A DNA stretch of 64,000 bases, taken from contig NW_004450939.1 of assembly GCF_000321225.1 (NCBI RefSeq), forward strand, positions 608,171 to 672,170. The letters run 5' to 3'. How positions within the stretch are numbered: position 1 is the stretch's first letter; every line of letters starts with the position of its first letter. Below the pieces are notes generated by a model. It worked only from the letters and a program-made list of their open reading frames with translations, ran no database searches and was not told the origin of the DNA. The translations under genes were made by a program, and so were the position numbers. This DNA is from Odobenus rosmarus divergens (Eukaryota > Chordata > Mammalia > Carnivora > Odobenidae). This document shows, piece after piece, positions 1 through 12,010 of the stretch.

Positions 1-503
1 AGACAGAAAAATTACCTTTCTTAAATGATTTTCCTTACAGCTTAACCAAAACTCTCTCCATATCACAAATAAGATCTTTCTGTAAGCATTCTCCTAGGAC
101 ATGAAGACTCACATAAGAATTTGTAGCTCATTAAAGTGTCTTCCCGTTAATACTCAAGATTAAAATGAAACCTTTTCTGCAAGGTCAGCAATAAGAGCAA
201 ATCTAATGTAAGTTCTTTATTGATTAAAAAAAAGTTGACTGCATTAATCTTTTTACTTTTTATCTTGTCCTTAGGTCGTAAGTCACCAATCCTTGCATGC
301 GAGGGAATTACAGGAATTTTGTTCCCTGAAGCTTTTAAAGAGGATATCATAACAGCAGAAAATTATTTTTTTAAAGAAATCATTCTATCATATAAGGTTT
401 CAGAATCTACCGAGTTAAAGGACCTCCACCCTGCCCATTCTTAGATGCTCCCTATGTCATTTTTGGAGTCTGAACTTTATTTCCAAAAATAATTATTTAG
501 ATC
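1..503. other. Upstream flank, nothing recognised
   Basis: AT-rich sequence with no gene, RNA or repeat that I can name. The short open frames on both strands overlap each other and lack any family resemblance. Confidence 0.5.
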
Positions 504-620
504 ATGATGAGCACCGGGTGATGTATGGAATTGCTGAATCACTGTATTTTACACCTGAAACTAATATTGCACTGTATGTTAACCAACTGGGTTTAAAATA
601 AGAACTTAAAAAATAATTTT
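504..620 (+). mobile_element. L1 3' end, carnivore type (5'-truncated)
   Basis: The stretch from GATGAGCACCGGGTGATG through CACTGTATGTTAACC to an A-rich tail matches the 3' UTR end of carnivore L1 elements. Similar AT-rich words (ataatt...ttagat) before and after suggest a target duplication of roughly 14 bases. It is a dead fragment of about 115 bases. Confidence 0.75.
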
Positions 621-668
621 TAAAACAATAATTTAGATAGAAAAAAATTAGCCGGCCCTTAGCTCCTT

Positions 669-786
669 AGGTTTTTTTGTTTTTATTGTTATTATTAAGT
701 AAACTCTCTGCCCAATGTGGGGCTGAACTCATGAACACCTAGATCAAGAATGGCATGCTTTACCCACTGAGCCAGCCAGGCACCCC
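669..786 (-). mobile_element. Old tRNA-derived Can-SINE, antisense
   Basis: It ends in the reverse-complement tRNA head (gagccagccaggcaccc) with a T-rich left end. The short flanks ttagctccttag and tagctactta look like an imperfect target duplication. It is diverged and short compared with the 190-210 base copies elsewhere. Confidence 0.75.
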
Positions 787-1949
787 TAGCTACTTATGGT
801 TTTTCAAAATTCTTCTTCATGTGAACAAAATCTTAGAACTTTAATGGGCCTGTGATTCTGAGTAAAATAATTTATTAAAATATTTCTCACTTTTCCCCAA
901 GACTTTTTCAAAAAATTGATGTGCATGACATAGAGGTCAAACCTTTCAGGCAAAAAATTTTGTGAGGTGGCCAATGCTTCAAAGTGAGAAGACAAAGGAA
1001 GGTGGGTGTAGAAGAATCTCCATGTTTTTCTTCAGTTGCTAATGGAGTGGTTTGTTCATTGGCACAGACCTAAGTCAGGCCACCGAAAGGCAGCAGGGTG
1101 CTTTCAAGTCCCCTTGGGTGGGCGAAGCAGGTGCTTGTTCTGCCTTATCATGCACTAAACACTGAATAAGTGTTGAAAAACAGAAAGAGTTGATATGCAA
1201 CCCTTTCACCTGGCACCCACTCACCTCTGCTAGTGTAAAATAATGCTAAAAAAAAGATTAGCACACAAAGGTCAGGATCTGCTTAGATAAAGAGAAACTC
1301 TACAGCCACCTTTACCTTCTGAGCACTGTCCGCAGTGAGCAGGCCACGCGCAATACTGGGGGAAACAACGATTTATCATGGAAAGTAAACTGCGGATTTG
1401 AATCCTAGCACTGCTGTGTACAAGCTGTGTAATCTGGCCAAACTACCTAATGTCTTGGTATGCGTACCTAGAAAAAGGGAATTATCCCAACCTTAAAGAC
1501 TGGAAGAGAATTGAAAAAAGCATGTGAAAACAGCTGGCCCCAGGAGGCTCCAGGTAACCTAGTCTGCTCTTTCCCTTGGCGTGTTTATGGGGGTTTGTGA
1601 CCTCACACCCCATGGTCTCCAGCATCTCGTTCGTCCAGCGAAGGTACTGAACCGAATGGTCACCTTCCCTTCTGTGGGGACTGATCACTCATCATCACCT
1701 CTCTCCATCTCGGTGCTGCGGCATTTTCCCGGCTGCCTAGCAAAGTCTAGACTGGTAGGATTAACTTCCAGCTCCATTGGTAGAGTTGTGGGGTTGGGGG
1801 AGAAACGCCAAGGCGTGCTCCACGCCTGCCTTTTCCCTCCTGGTCTGTCTGTGACACTCGCAAGAGGTGAACACCAAAGAGGTCCCTTTTGTGGCCCGTA
1901 TCAGCAACTCCAGAGGCAGGGTGGGGAGTAGCAAGGGACAGTGCCCGAC
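787..1949. other. Proximal upstream flank of GAREM1 with a MIR relic
   Basis: Mostly unique sequence. About 1382-1500 resembles a sense MIR: gatttgaatcctagcactg, then a diverged vehicle of the MIR core, then the part around gaattatcccaacc. No second promoter is evident, although a divergent transcript from the CpG island is possible. GC content rises from about 1900. Confidence 0.5.
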
Positions 1950-2520
1950 GCCACGACTAGGAGAAAGATTCCCGAGCTCGCTCCGCTCCTGCTGGGCTCC
2001 GGGATGGGCCCTGGGCTGGGAAGGAGTCTGGGCGCGCAGTGACGCCCGGGAGGCTGCAGGGCGCCGGAGCGGTCGGACGGGGGAGCGAGAGCTAAAGCTT
2101 GCAGAGCGCGCCGACCCACAGGCGTCGGCGGCCGCGGCCGGGCGGCTGACGCCCAGCCGAGCTCGCCGGGCCGCGGGAGGCGGAGGCCGAGCGGGAGGCG
2201 GAGCGGGCGGCGCCGGGGAGGCGGAGGCGGAGGCGGTGTCTCCCCGAGCTGCGCAGGCGTTGCTTGCACCTTGTTGGTCAGTGCTGGGAGCGCTGCTATG
2301 GCGTTTCTCAGACCCGCGGCTCCTCCTCACACGCTTGAGGCGGAGGGAAGGAGGGGTAAGAGGAGGAGGAGGCGAGCGGGCGGCCGCCGCAGCTGCAGAC
2401 CCGGGGCCAGAGAAGGAGGCGGAGCGGGAGCCGCCGCAGCCACCCCGGCCGCCGCCGCCCGCAGCCTCTGGGCTGCTGCGAGTCCTCTCCGGGCTTGAGG
2501 GCACGCGGGGCGCCCTGGCC

Positions 2521-2541
2521 ATGCCCCGCATTGGTAGCTGA
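2521..2541 (+). promoter_or_regulatory. Short upstream ORF in GAREM1 5' leader
   Basis: An ATG followed by five sense codons and TGA encodes MPRIGS, ending 182 bases before the main ATG. If transcription starts upstream of 2521 it is a small uORF that would allow reinitiation. A longer candidate, ATG at 2298 to TGA at 2496-2498 (66 residues, low-complexity), lies further upstream. Whether either is in the mRNA depends on an unknown start site. Confidence 0.4.
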
Positions 2542-2723
2542 GCCGGGCTCTGGCCCCCTCCTTCCCGGCCGCCTCAGCCGCCGTGCCCCCGGGCTGCCCG
2601 CGGCCGGAGTGTCCGGCGCCTCCCGCGCGCCCCAGACCGCGAGCGCGAGCAGTCGCGGCCGCAGAGGCGCGGGTGGTGGCCGGCGGCGGCGGCGGGAGCG
2701 CGGGGCAGGAGGAGGCGGGGAAG

Positions 2724-2844
2724 ATGGACCCGGCGCCCTCGCTGGGCTGCAGCCTCAAGGATGTGAAGTGGAGCTCGGTGGCCGTTCCGCTCGACCTGCT
2801 GGTCAGCACTTACAGGCTGCCCCAGATCGCGCGGCTGGACAGCG
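2724..2844 (+). CDS. GAREM1: GAREM1 coding exon 1 (N-terminus; 5' part of CABIT domain)
   Basis: This exon encodes the first 40 residues of GAREM1 plus the first base of codon 41 (phase 1). The peptide starts MDPAPSLGCSLKDVKWSSV and ends with TYRLPQIARLDS, which matches the GAREM1 N-terminus rather than its paralogue GAREM2. In the family, GAREM1 is a cytosolic adaptor of roughly 870 residues with an N-terminal CABIT domain, proline-rich and tyrosine motifs that bind GRB2 and SHP2, and a C-terminal SAM domain; it promotes ERK signalling downstream of EGF receptor. Only the beginning of the CABIT domain is here. The ATG has a strong Kozak context (A at -3, G at +4) and is the first in-frame ATG after an in-frame stop at 2535-2537. 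The exon ends at G2844 before the donor GTGAGT. It sits inside a CpG island, as expected for a housekeeping-type promoter. I see no lesion. Identification is from remembered protein sequence. Confidence 0.93.
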
Positions 2845-2850
2845 GTGAGT
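2845..2850 (+). promoter_or_regulatory. GAREM1: 5' splice donor of GAREM1 exon 1
   Basis: The junction reads CG|GTGAGT, a consensus U1 donor. Similarity to GAREM1 stops exactly here, and the frame then runs into non-conserved GC-rich sequence that stops at 2888. Confidence 0.88.
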
Positions 2851-3050
2851 CCCGGCCCGGCCGCCAGCTCAGGGCAGACCGGCGCTGACCGCAGTCTCGG
2901 CGCTGATGTGCGCGCGTGTACTGGGGAGGGTGGGACCGGGTGGGGAGTGGGCTACCCGCCCCCCCCCGCCCCCGGCGCTGGAGTTGGCCGGAGCGGCTGC
3001 CGCAGCCCTGCCGCGCTGCTCTCAGCTACCCCCGGCAGCAGCTAGAGACG

Positions 3051-4689
3051 TGAAAATCAGAGCCCTTGCAGTGTAATTAAAAAGGACGCCTTAAAAAAAA
3101 AAAATCAACATTGGGGAAACCTCTGCAGATAGTAATTTTGGAGGCGAGCTGTCCCTCCCCACCCGCCTGCAAGAATTACTCGACCTGGGAAACCCTGAAG
3201 AGTTATCTTAGGCAACTTACTTACAAAATCATTGTGCTTTGGGTGGCATCTTTATTTTGGATGCTCTCCTTCCCCTCCCCCCCCCCCAAAGAAGCAGCAG
3301 ATTTAAGAAGAAAAGCTCCTGGGTGACCAATGAAAGGGATCACATTTCTCAGAGACCTTTTATTACAGCTTGTCTGTTTTGTTTAACCGAACTGAAAGTA
3401 ATTTGGGGCTGAGTGTAGAAAATGTTTTCAGCAGAAGTGATGGTATGCTTAAGGTTAATTATTAGCTTAGCACATTTCGAGCCTGGAAAAAATTAAGTCT
3501 CCAAAACCTATATTGATTAGGAACCTGAGCTCAAAACTAAGAAATGCTTGTATTTCCTGAAACTGACTACCAGAAATCAACCAAACATCCCCCAGCTGTT
3601 CGCTCTGCAGTGTGACATCTGCAAACAAGTGCATACTGTCAAGCAAGTAGACTCCTTTCAGTTTGCATTGTAACATGTAAGGTGGCAATTTAGGTGTGTC
3701 TTGTCTTGTGTTTTCACATTAACTTCAGTTGATTTGGGCTTCATGTAATTTTAGACTGTTTTCAGAAACATGGCTCTGCCGTGGGGCTGCTGGAAAGCGC
3801 TTGGGCCCAGGTTGGCAGGTGAGCAGATAGAACTGTGGTCACACAGGCCAAGTCAGAAAGAAGAGCACTGAGCAGAAAGATGTCATTTCAAGTCACATGG
3901 ATTTGGGTTACTCCTTTTTTGGAGTACAAGGGTGTGTAACATGAGATGTGTAAATGTCCAAAGGCATTTTTATTCTGTTTCTTATCTGTGGGGTTAGATG
4001 AGACATTTGAAGTACTGATGTGAGAAATAAATGCAAGAAAGTTCATGAAAGCAATCTGGGCCATGATTTCTAGCCTTGTTTGGTTGGACTTGGTAGTGGT
4101 GGGAATAAACTAGGAGTTTTCAAGCTAGTAATGAAGTGCAGATGAACCCAGGAAGGACAGGTGGTGTGTTGAGGCATTTCTGCTTGCAGTGGGATGGGAA
4201 AGTGTTCGTTGCTTTAACTATGCCTGAATCTTTGTATGTGTGTCTGTGTGTGTGTATTCATATTCACAGTGTTTCATTTCCTCTTCTGCTGTGCAAAATT
4301 GTGTATATTGGAAGGTTTTGAATCCTCACCTTTTCCAACCTTCTCTCATCACTGCAGATTGCCAAAACTTCTTACCTAGGCAGAGAGCATTGATGCATGT
4401 GGTATAAAAGTCACCCAAAAGCTTCATTAAGTTGAAAGTTTAAAGAGGCCGAATGTCAGTTGCAGGTAGAACTTTTAGCTTTATTATCTGCTTTCCTATC
4501 CCTGTCATTCATAAGAAGGATCTGAATCAGCAGTGTACTCATCCCACACTTCTTTTTAAAATTAGGACGTGGGTTGCAAGCCCTAACACTGTGTCCTTTC
4601 AAGCTGTGGAATGGATTTTGATCATTGTGTAATTCCAATTCTTGATTGTAAATATTCTCTTCTTACCCCTTGAGAATCAACAGTGGCAC
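3051..4689. other. Unique intron sequence
   Basis: Non-repetitive DNA just past the CpG island. A C-run lies near 3278-3287 and a short interrupted TG tract near 4235-4254. No exon or named repeat was recognised. Confidence 0.5.
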
Positions 4690-5075
4690 ATACAAATTTA
4701 GAATCATAGCCAAATACTGCTTTATACCTTGTTTCTTTCACTTAACAATCCCATCTTATGTAAATTTTTTCTTGTCTTTAATAGCTGCATATTATTCCAG
4801 GGGATGGCTATACTGTATAATCTAGTTCCCTATGGTGGACATCAGCTGCTCCGTTTTTTTACTATTACAAGTTGTGATGCAATGAAGACCCTTACCCATA
4901 AATCTGTTTGTTTGGGCTGGTATATAGTCCTGCCTTTCTGAATAAACATGTGAATCCTTTTTGAGTCCTTCATATACATGTCAAATTGCTTCAGAGTCTA
5001 AAGGTGTTACTCATTTCGACTACCATGAGAATTGTGGGAGTGCCACTCTCCCCACAGCCTTACAATATTAAATAA
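4690..5075 (-). mobile_element. Old L1-like fragment, antisense
   Basis: Words typical of antisense L1M 3' regions appear in order: tagctgcatattattcca, ggacatcagctgctcc, ctgaataaacatgtgaatcc and catgagaattgtgggagtgcc. It is strongly diverged, so the exact subfamily and limits are uncertain. Confidence 0.55.
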
Positions 5076-5523
5076 CCTCAAAAAACAAACAAACAAAAAA
5101 CTTGGCTAATCTGATGAGGGGAAAGTGTTAGCTTTCCAATTAAATTTGGATAACCTTTAGAGTATCCCAAGAGTCGATCATTGATGCCATGCTTATTTTT
5201 AATCACGTTTCACAGCAATGCTTAGAACGTATTCAGGACATGTCGCCATATTTATAAAAGCTGTAGGTGAAAACTCAAGTTTTGTGCAGTCCTCATTCTG
5301 TGTCCTTTTGCCAGTTTTAGTACTGCAGGTACATTTTACACACACACACACCGACTCCATACTTGACATGAAAGGTAGTCATTTTCCAAATCACTTACTT
5401 TAAGAGACTAGAAAGAAACGGAAAAACATGCCACTAGCTGACATGATGCCAAGAGAGAACTATAGGCTAATTTTAAACAGTCATTAAAGAACATTAAACA
5501 TCTAACTTCATAACTGTAGACTA

Positions 5524-5700
5524 TTGAATGCCTACTACATGCTGTATGTTTCTAGGTGCTTGATGCATATGGTCTCAAATTCTCAGCACCCCATTTTAAG
5601 GACTTTGGGAACCTGAGATTCAGAGAAGTTGAGTGACATACTTGGTAAATGTGTGGAGTGGGATTTTCAGCCAACTTTCTGACTCTAAAGAAAGACCTTT
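5524..5700 (-). mobile_element. MIR SINE, antisense
   Basis: The order ttgaatgcctactacatgc, then the cattttaaggac and gagattcagagaagttgag block, then a degenerate tRNA-like end, follows the reverse complement of MIR. It is ancient and diverged. Confidence 0.7.
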
Positions 5701-7889
5701 TATCTCAAACTTCACCTCCTCGTACTAAATGGGAGTAGGTTTAAAGTAGGTCTAATGTCTACTCTAAATAGCCCCACTGTCTCTCTGAGAGCTTGAGGAC
5801 CGGAAAGTCAATATTTTTCAAACAGTGTAGACACCGAATTAAGTGCTGGCCTCATCCATCATATTTAGACTGCTTTCTGCTTCCCAGAGGAGCGGCTGAC
5901 AAGACGTAAGGGGCAGTGGGGAAGAAGAGAGTACGAAATCAGAAAAAGAAGGAAAAACATGATATCTGAGGGCTTATGTACATAGATGGGCCTGTTGAGA
6001 TTATTCCTCAGTACATCTGCCATACTTAAAATATTAACACAGTAAGGAACTCTCCAATTCTTTGCTTCATGGATGTTATGTCTGAAATGCCAGTCAGATA
6101 GACACATTCAATATTGCATCCCCAGTGGTGAAATTTGTCATCGTATGATAAGAGAAATACAAAATAGTGAGCCTTCATGGTATTGCCTCATGAATTTTTC
6201 TGGAAAACACAAAGAAAAGTACTCAAGAAGTAGCAATTCTCCTTAGGGAGTAAGATAAAAGCTCATCAGCCAAGGGCTAACCCCATCAGCAATGCAGTTG
6301 AGATTAGATACTTAACATGGTCATCAGCCTTAGAAACTGTTGGCTGTAGAACCAGGTTCAACAGATGTGTTTATGACCAAGAAGAGGGTGGAGCAAATGC
6401 TAATCCCCACCCCATCTCCAGCCCATCCTAGCTCACAACTAAGTAGGTGGGAAATTGTTCATTCTTTGTCTCTTCAGTTATTTTGCCTTAGAAAGGCTCC
6501 AGTGGTTGGTCTATAGCAGTGTTCTTCCACCTTTTTTGTTCTGTAGCTCCTAAAAAATCCTGTAGAGGTCTGTACCCTAGGCACATTTTTAAGCTGATTG
6601 CTAAAACTTTTCCTCTTAGGTTTAAACAGTTGCAAAGGATGTCATTTTTCAGCATATTATAAATCTTGACCTTTTAAATTCTTACATTATTAAAAATACT
6701 TTAGTAGGTCTATAATTGATTCCTAGTATTCATTTTTAAAAAATGCATGAATAAGTTCTTCTTAAACAGTTAAAATCTTTACACCTTTTTTCTCCTTAAA
6801 TTCATATTTTTGTTTTCCTTCCCCTAAAGAATTCTATCCCAATCTAATATATTTTTATGCTTGAAAGTGTCTTATTGATCACTCTGTCATACTTTCTTTC
6901 TGTAACAAAAATATATATAAATTGAAACCCAATATTTTGTATTTCTTTTGACCTTAGGGCTCTTCATATTTGAATGTTCCAGTTTGTTTGAAATGAAGAA
7001 TTGGAAATTATCTGATTTAGAAAAGGCCTTGCAACCCAGATGCTAAAGCCTCACTCCTTTACATGCATTAGCGTTTTTATTTGTTTCTTTGTTGGTCACC
7101 CTGAGGTCTTTACACCCTGGGGTCATGCAGTTTAGAAAGATCTAAAGATGCATTGTTTCTGTAAAGTGGGTGAAGGGTCTTCGTGACGGGGAGGTGGTGG
7201 AGGACAGCTTCCATTCATCCTGGAGTGGTGTCCGTCCATCATAGCTGTGATCCCAGGCAAATCAGTTTTTAGACAAGAGAATATTGGGAAGTTGGGGCTC
7301 TGGAAATTGACTCCCCTACAGCTATGATGGTAAGTATTGGTTTTGCATCAAGTATGTACCCCTGTTCGAAGAATGCTGGCCTCCATCAGTGAAAGATGAG
7401 TTCATGGCCCTGTTTGCTGAAAGGAAGAGGAATACCAAGCCTGTATGGAATGACTGGGAGGGAGAAAAAGATGGTAGAGTTGGAGGCAGCTGCAGTGATG
7501 GATCAGCAGCAACCTCTCCTTTCCAGCTGTGCAGAGGAATCAGAGCCTGTGCTCAGCCCCAGCTGTGTTGGCACTGTGGGAGCTTGGTCCTTGCTTTGTG
7601 CTGAAGTGCTTCTCCAACTAGCATGTAAGTGCCCGGAAGGCTGAAGGAACAGAGACGTGAACACTGAACTTGGCTAGGCTCCATTTGGCCGTTTGCAGAT
7701 GTCAGAGGTGTTTCTAGATCTGTGTTTTATTTTTGAAAATAAGTTCTCAAAATCTCCATGATTGATGTGTGTGGGGGGGGTAATTTTTTTCTAAATTAAC
7801 TTAGTGTCAATCTTGTTCCCAGAAGATATGCTTCTCCATGGCTTCATTTCCCCTGACATTCTATATTGTAAGAGGGTACATATGCCCCA
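5701..7889. other. Unique AT-rich intron
   Basis: No gene or confident repeat. The open frames at 7389-7644 overlap each other in two frames and have no family likeness. Confidence 0.45.
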
Positions 7890-8340
7890 GGGTGGAGAGA
7901 CAGTAGTTGAAAGGATGCTGGATTTGGAGCCTAGAAAGCTCTCCGCTCAGGTTCAGGGGCTGCCGTTTCAGAGTTACATGCCTTCGTGGCACCCTTTGAT
8001 TTGTAGAAATCTCATGCGGAAGATGATGTACATTATACTGGTCCATGTATCTCATGGTTACTGGTTAATTTGTTTATTCAATCAGCTAATATTTAGTAAG
8101 CCCCTGCTATGTGTCAAGCCCTGTTACAAGTATGGGGACAATAAAACTGAACAAATCAGGAATCTCTGTCTTCATGCAGCCTGCATTCTTGTGTATCTGC
8201 TTACTATAAGAGTTAAATGCAAATATGTGAAATACATGTGTATTGCAAAACAGCACACATACGTAAGATTGGAGTAGTGGAGGTGTAGAACAGTTGAGAG
8301 GGAGGCTTCAAAGTATATCAGAAGTGCAGTGAAAAATACT
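7890..8340. mobile_element. MIR (sense) followed by antisense L2 3' end
   Basis: 7890-8060 carries the MIR pattern (ggatgctggatttggagcc ... aaatctcatgcggaagatg). From about 8067 the text aagcccctgctatgtgtcaa, gttacaagtatggggacaat and cttcatgcagcctgcattct follows antisense L2. A 157-codon open frame (7804-8277) runs across both repeats and is fortuitous. Confidence 0.65.
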
Positions 8341-11300
8341 TTATTATTTTTGTACAGCTAAAGATACTGAGGGAAGCACTCTGGGTGACTTTAGTCTATT
8401 TCCTTCTGAGTATTTCAGATCTGGTAATCCACAGGTTATAAAAAGGTGGCATTAAGATCTTTATCAGAGAGAAAGTGTTATGAACTAACTAACCCAAGAT
8501 TGTATTTGGGAGCGACCAGAGTAGGAAGTTAGGAAAGAAACTTTGAACTTAATCCAGCATCACATGTAAGTCTGAACAAATGCTACCAAGACCCTTGAAT
8601 CTTTTTCTAGTAGATACTCATCGCTACTTTTACTGGGCTGATAATGATTTTCTGAGCACTTATATAACTGTTAGCAGGAAAGGAGTGCCTTGTGTAATGT
8701 TGTATACCAGGTGGGTGATAAAGAAAGCCTCTTGAATATTCTTTCATATACCATATTCTTTCACTTTCCTCTAGTTACCACCTGTTCTAATTGGCCATGC
8801 CTACAAATTAATGAAAAAAGACTAGGAAGGGACGTTCTGGGCAGTGATAAGCATTCAGACCCACAAGACAAGATTTGGACATAGCTCCTTCAGTGCTTTT
8901 GCTTTTCAAGTAAGATGGCTTTTTTGGAAGCCTTAAGTCACTCGGTCAACTGTAAAAGGAAAACTGGTTTGACCGTTGTGATCGACTGTATCATAGTTTA
9001 AAGAGCATATTTGAGTCTCTTTTGCTCCTTTTGGCTGCCTTATTGAAATAGCAAGTCCTAGTAGGCCAGCTTGTAAACTCATTTATTTTTGAGATTCCTG
9101 AGGTATCTGTCTTTTTACTTACTGAGCTGCAGTTCTAGGAAGACTCATAAACTCCCTCTGGTCTTCAGCAGGACTATCAATCTTAAGAACACCAGCTATT
9201 ATATGTAACTTGAAAAATAACTTTTATTGCTGCTTTGTATATTATTTTGTCATATTTGACAAAAGAGAAAATACCTGCTAAAATATTTTAAGTCTCATGG
9301 GATTTAAGCCGTTTAGAAGACATTTCCATGAGAAGATGCTCCCCCACATCTCAGCCCCCATTTCTACTCCTTAGTGGCACAAAAATGTTTACTTGAATTT
9401 CGGGTGAAAGGTATCTACAATTATTTTTGCTATTTCCCAGCTCCTAGCACAATGCCTGGCGTATAAAAGATATTTTATAAGCAGTTAATACATGAATGAA
9501 CAAATCTCAGAATTAAAAATTTTCAGGTCCAAAATGTCTGTATTACTAAAGCATCTATGACTCTGCATGTTTGAAATAAAATTTCACTGTGATAGGCATA
9601 TTCGTAAATACATAAATTGGAACTAAGATGGTCAGTCTTAAAATTAGCAGTAGGGAAAATAAAGAGTTAGTGGACCAACATGATGAAATAATGATTCTTA
9701 GGATCATTAGTTATTAATATTTTAAATAAATTACTTCTAGAAATTACAACTCCTTTTTAGATTCTTTGCTCTCTTGCTAGTTCTTTGGTTCCAAAATTAA
9801 GATGCCTCCTTTACATATTACATGTAGCTATGTCATTGAATTTTTAATTTTGTATGGACTAGAATACCATCAGTCTTTAGACTTAGTCAACTCTTACAGT
9901 ATAATAAAGAATAGGACTGATTGGATAGTCAGCTAACCATTTAACTCTCCAATGTTTCATCTTCTCAGGGTACCAGGGATTTTACTTCTAAGCAAAGTAA
10001 GCCACTTGGTTTAAGTAGTGTTACAAAACTACTGCTGCTAATTTGGTACAGTTGTGATCTTCCTAGAATAGCCCCAAGATTGACTTGAAACCTTAGTGTC
10101 TTAATCCCAGACAATGAGTTTCCTTTTATGCCCTTGTGGGAGTATTACATGCTGGTAAAAGAAGGAAAAAACAATGTTCCCAAACCTTTTTCCAGTTTTG
10201 TGGATGAATTACTTTGTAATTAAAGGGCAAGTCATTTTAATTGATTCTGCTAATTCTTAAACCTAGTTTGAAGTATTTAAATACCACTTGGGCTTTGATG
10301 GCTTAATGGTTGTTTAATAAATACCAAGTTATTGAATTTAAAATGCAATGTGAAGTCTTATAGTTATGAAGATATTTGTTATTTAGGTTAATATTTAACA
10401 TCTTCAGTAAGTTATGATTAGGCCTGGTTACAGCTTAAAAGGGAATATGAACAGTGCTTAAAGATATATCCCTGTGAAGATTTGAAGTAAGTTATGTTCT
10501 GTTTTTCTCCACTCAGTAGAGGAAAACTTCCTTGGTCAGACATTTTCTTTTTCAAATATGACAGTTTTCTCAATAACAGAGTTTATGATGTTGGAAATGA
10601 AGATCTGCTCTTGATAATTAGTTTGGATAATTAGTTTACAATGACTGTGTTTTCCTCCTGGCAGGAAACTAGATTCAAATATCTAAAAGTAACCAAAAAG
10701 GGATAAATGTTTACTTTTCTATTTTAATATTCTGTTACCTTGTAGGTAATTAGGGAGCACTGGTTGTAACAGTCTGTCATGCATTCAAAATCAGGTTAAT
10801 GAAATGCCTCAGGAAACATATCCATGGATTGATAACTCACTTTGAATTGCCTCTCTCTTCCTTTATCAGCAACATATGAGCAAAGGATGGTTGGAATCAA
10901 AGAACTAGCATCTATTCCATTGTCATTGCTGGTCATCAGAAAGCTTATGCTTGAGATCTTCAATTTTAGTCTGTTTTGGTTAACAGTTGAAATAATGCAA
11001 GATCCATTTTTTACCTTGACCCACAGTGACCCACGAAATCAACCAAGCACCAGACCCAACTGAAAAACAGTTTAATTTGTTGTGTTTAAAGAGAGAGCTC
11101 TAGAAGATATAGATTACCTACTTAAACATAAGTAAGTAACATGAGGCTTTATACAGATGTTCTTCTGGCTCCCCCCCCCTTTTATTTTGGTCCCATCTTT
11201 TGGGAGAAACAGAGAGCCACTGAGAATAGACAGGCTCAGAAGAAATTTTCACAAGCTCATCATGGCCAGGTACATCAATTAAAGTTAATTTTAGTAGTGC

Positions 11301-11802
11301 ATAACAGGAAAAAAAAAGTGATTTATGCAACATGGAGATTTCTTTCTTTTCATATAAAAGGAGTCTGAAGGCATATATTCCAGGATAGATATGGCAGATC
11401 CAGAATGAAGGACCCAGGCCCTTGGTGTCTTTCTGCTTTTCATCCTTAGGAGGTGGTTTTCACTTCATGGTCCTTAATGGCTACTGGAGCTCTAGCCATC
11501 ATGTCTGCATCTCATACAGCAGGAGGGTAAAAGGTTATGCCTTAACCACCAGTCCTAACACAGCACTTCACTTACATCTCATTGGTCAGGACTTCTCTCT
11601 AGGCAGGAAAGTAAGGAACTGAAGTCTTAACTGGACACAATACCCATGAGTTCTTACTACAGGAGAGGGGAGCATTGGATATTGGGAGCTGTTTAGCAGT
11701 CTCTGCCATTTAGATTTATCCTTACATGTTTTTTCTTCACCTTTTTTCCTACACAAAACCTTAGCAAAATAGCTATGCATTTGGCCTGAACTCCTTAACA
11801 TC
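8341..11802. other. Unique intron with minor relics
   Basis: AT-rich non-repetitive DNA, the longest repeat-poor stretch in the intron. About 9435-9510 (ctcctagcacaatgcctgg ... catgaatgaac) is probably a MIR or L2 tail. No exon was recognised. Confidence 0.45.
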
Positions 11803-12010
11803 TTTTTTTTTTTTTTTAAAGGTTTTATTTATTTATTTGACAGAGAGAGACACAGCGAGAGAGGGAACACAAGCAGGGGAAGTGGGAGAGGAAGAAGCAG
11901 GCCTCCCCGCTGAGCAGGGAGCCCGATGTGGGGCTCGATCCCAGGACCCTGGGATCATGACCTGAGCCGAAGGCAGACGCTTAACAACTACTGAGCCACC
12001 CAGGCGCCCC
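11803..12010 (-). mobile_element. Can-SINE, antisense, full length
   Basis: The left end is poly(T) plus the AAATAAATAAA tail complement, followed by the CT-rich body and the tRNA head ending in caggcgcccc. A 17-base target duplication (one mismatch) lies at 11786-11802 and 12011-12027. The body includes gacacagcgagagaggg, which in my reading is typical of arctoid carnivores. Confidence 0.95.

Larger units (their letters stand above)
1950..3050 (+). promoter_or_regulatory. GAREM1: CpG island promoter and 5' UTR of GAREM1
   Basis: CpG dinucleotides are dense here and rare on either side. GC boxes (GGGCGG) lie at 2140, 2205 and 2378. A purine-rich GGAGGC-type repeat spans about 2173-2238, and CCG/GCC runs lie at about 2430-2462. 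I see no TATA box at a plausible distance, so dispersed initiation is likely. The transcription start cannot be placed from sequence. The island continues about 200 bases past the splice donor. Confidence 0.85.

Noticed and set aside
1761..2531. A 256-codon minus-strand open frame, plus a 224-codon plus-strand frame, over the CpG island
   Set aside because: Low-complexity Pro/Ala/Arg/Ser translations open because GC-rich DNA lacks stop codons. Several frames are open at once and none resembles a family.
7804..8277. 157-codon open frame
   Set aside because: It spans a MIR and an L2 fragment; the peptide has no recognisable domain.
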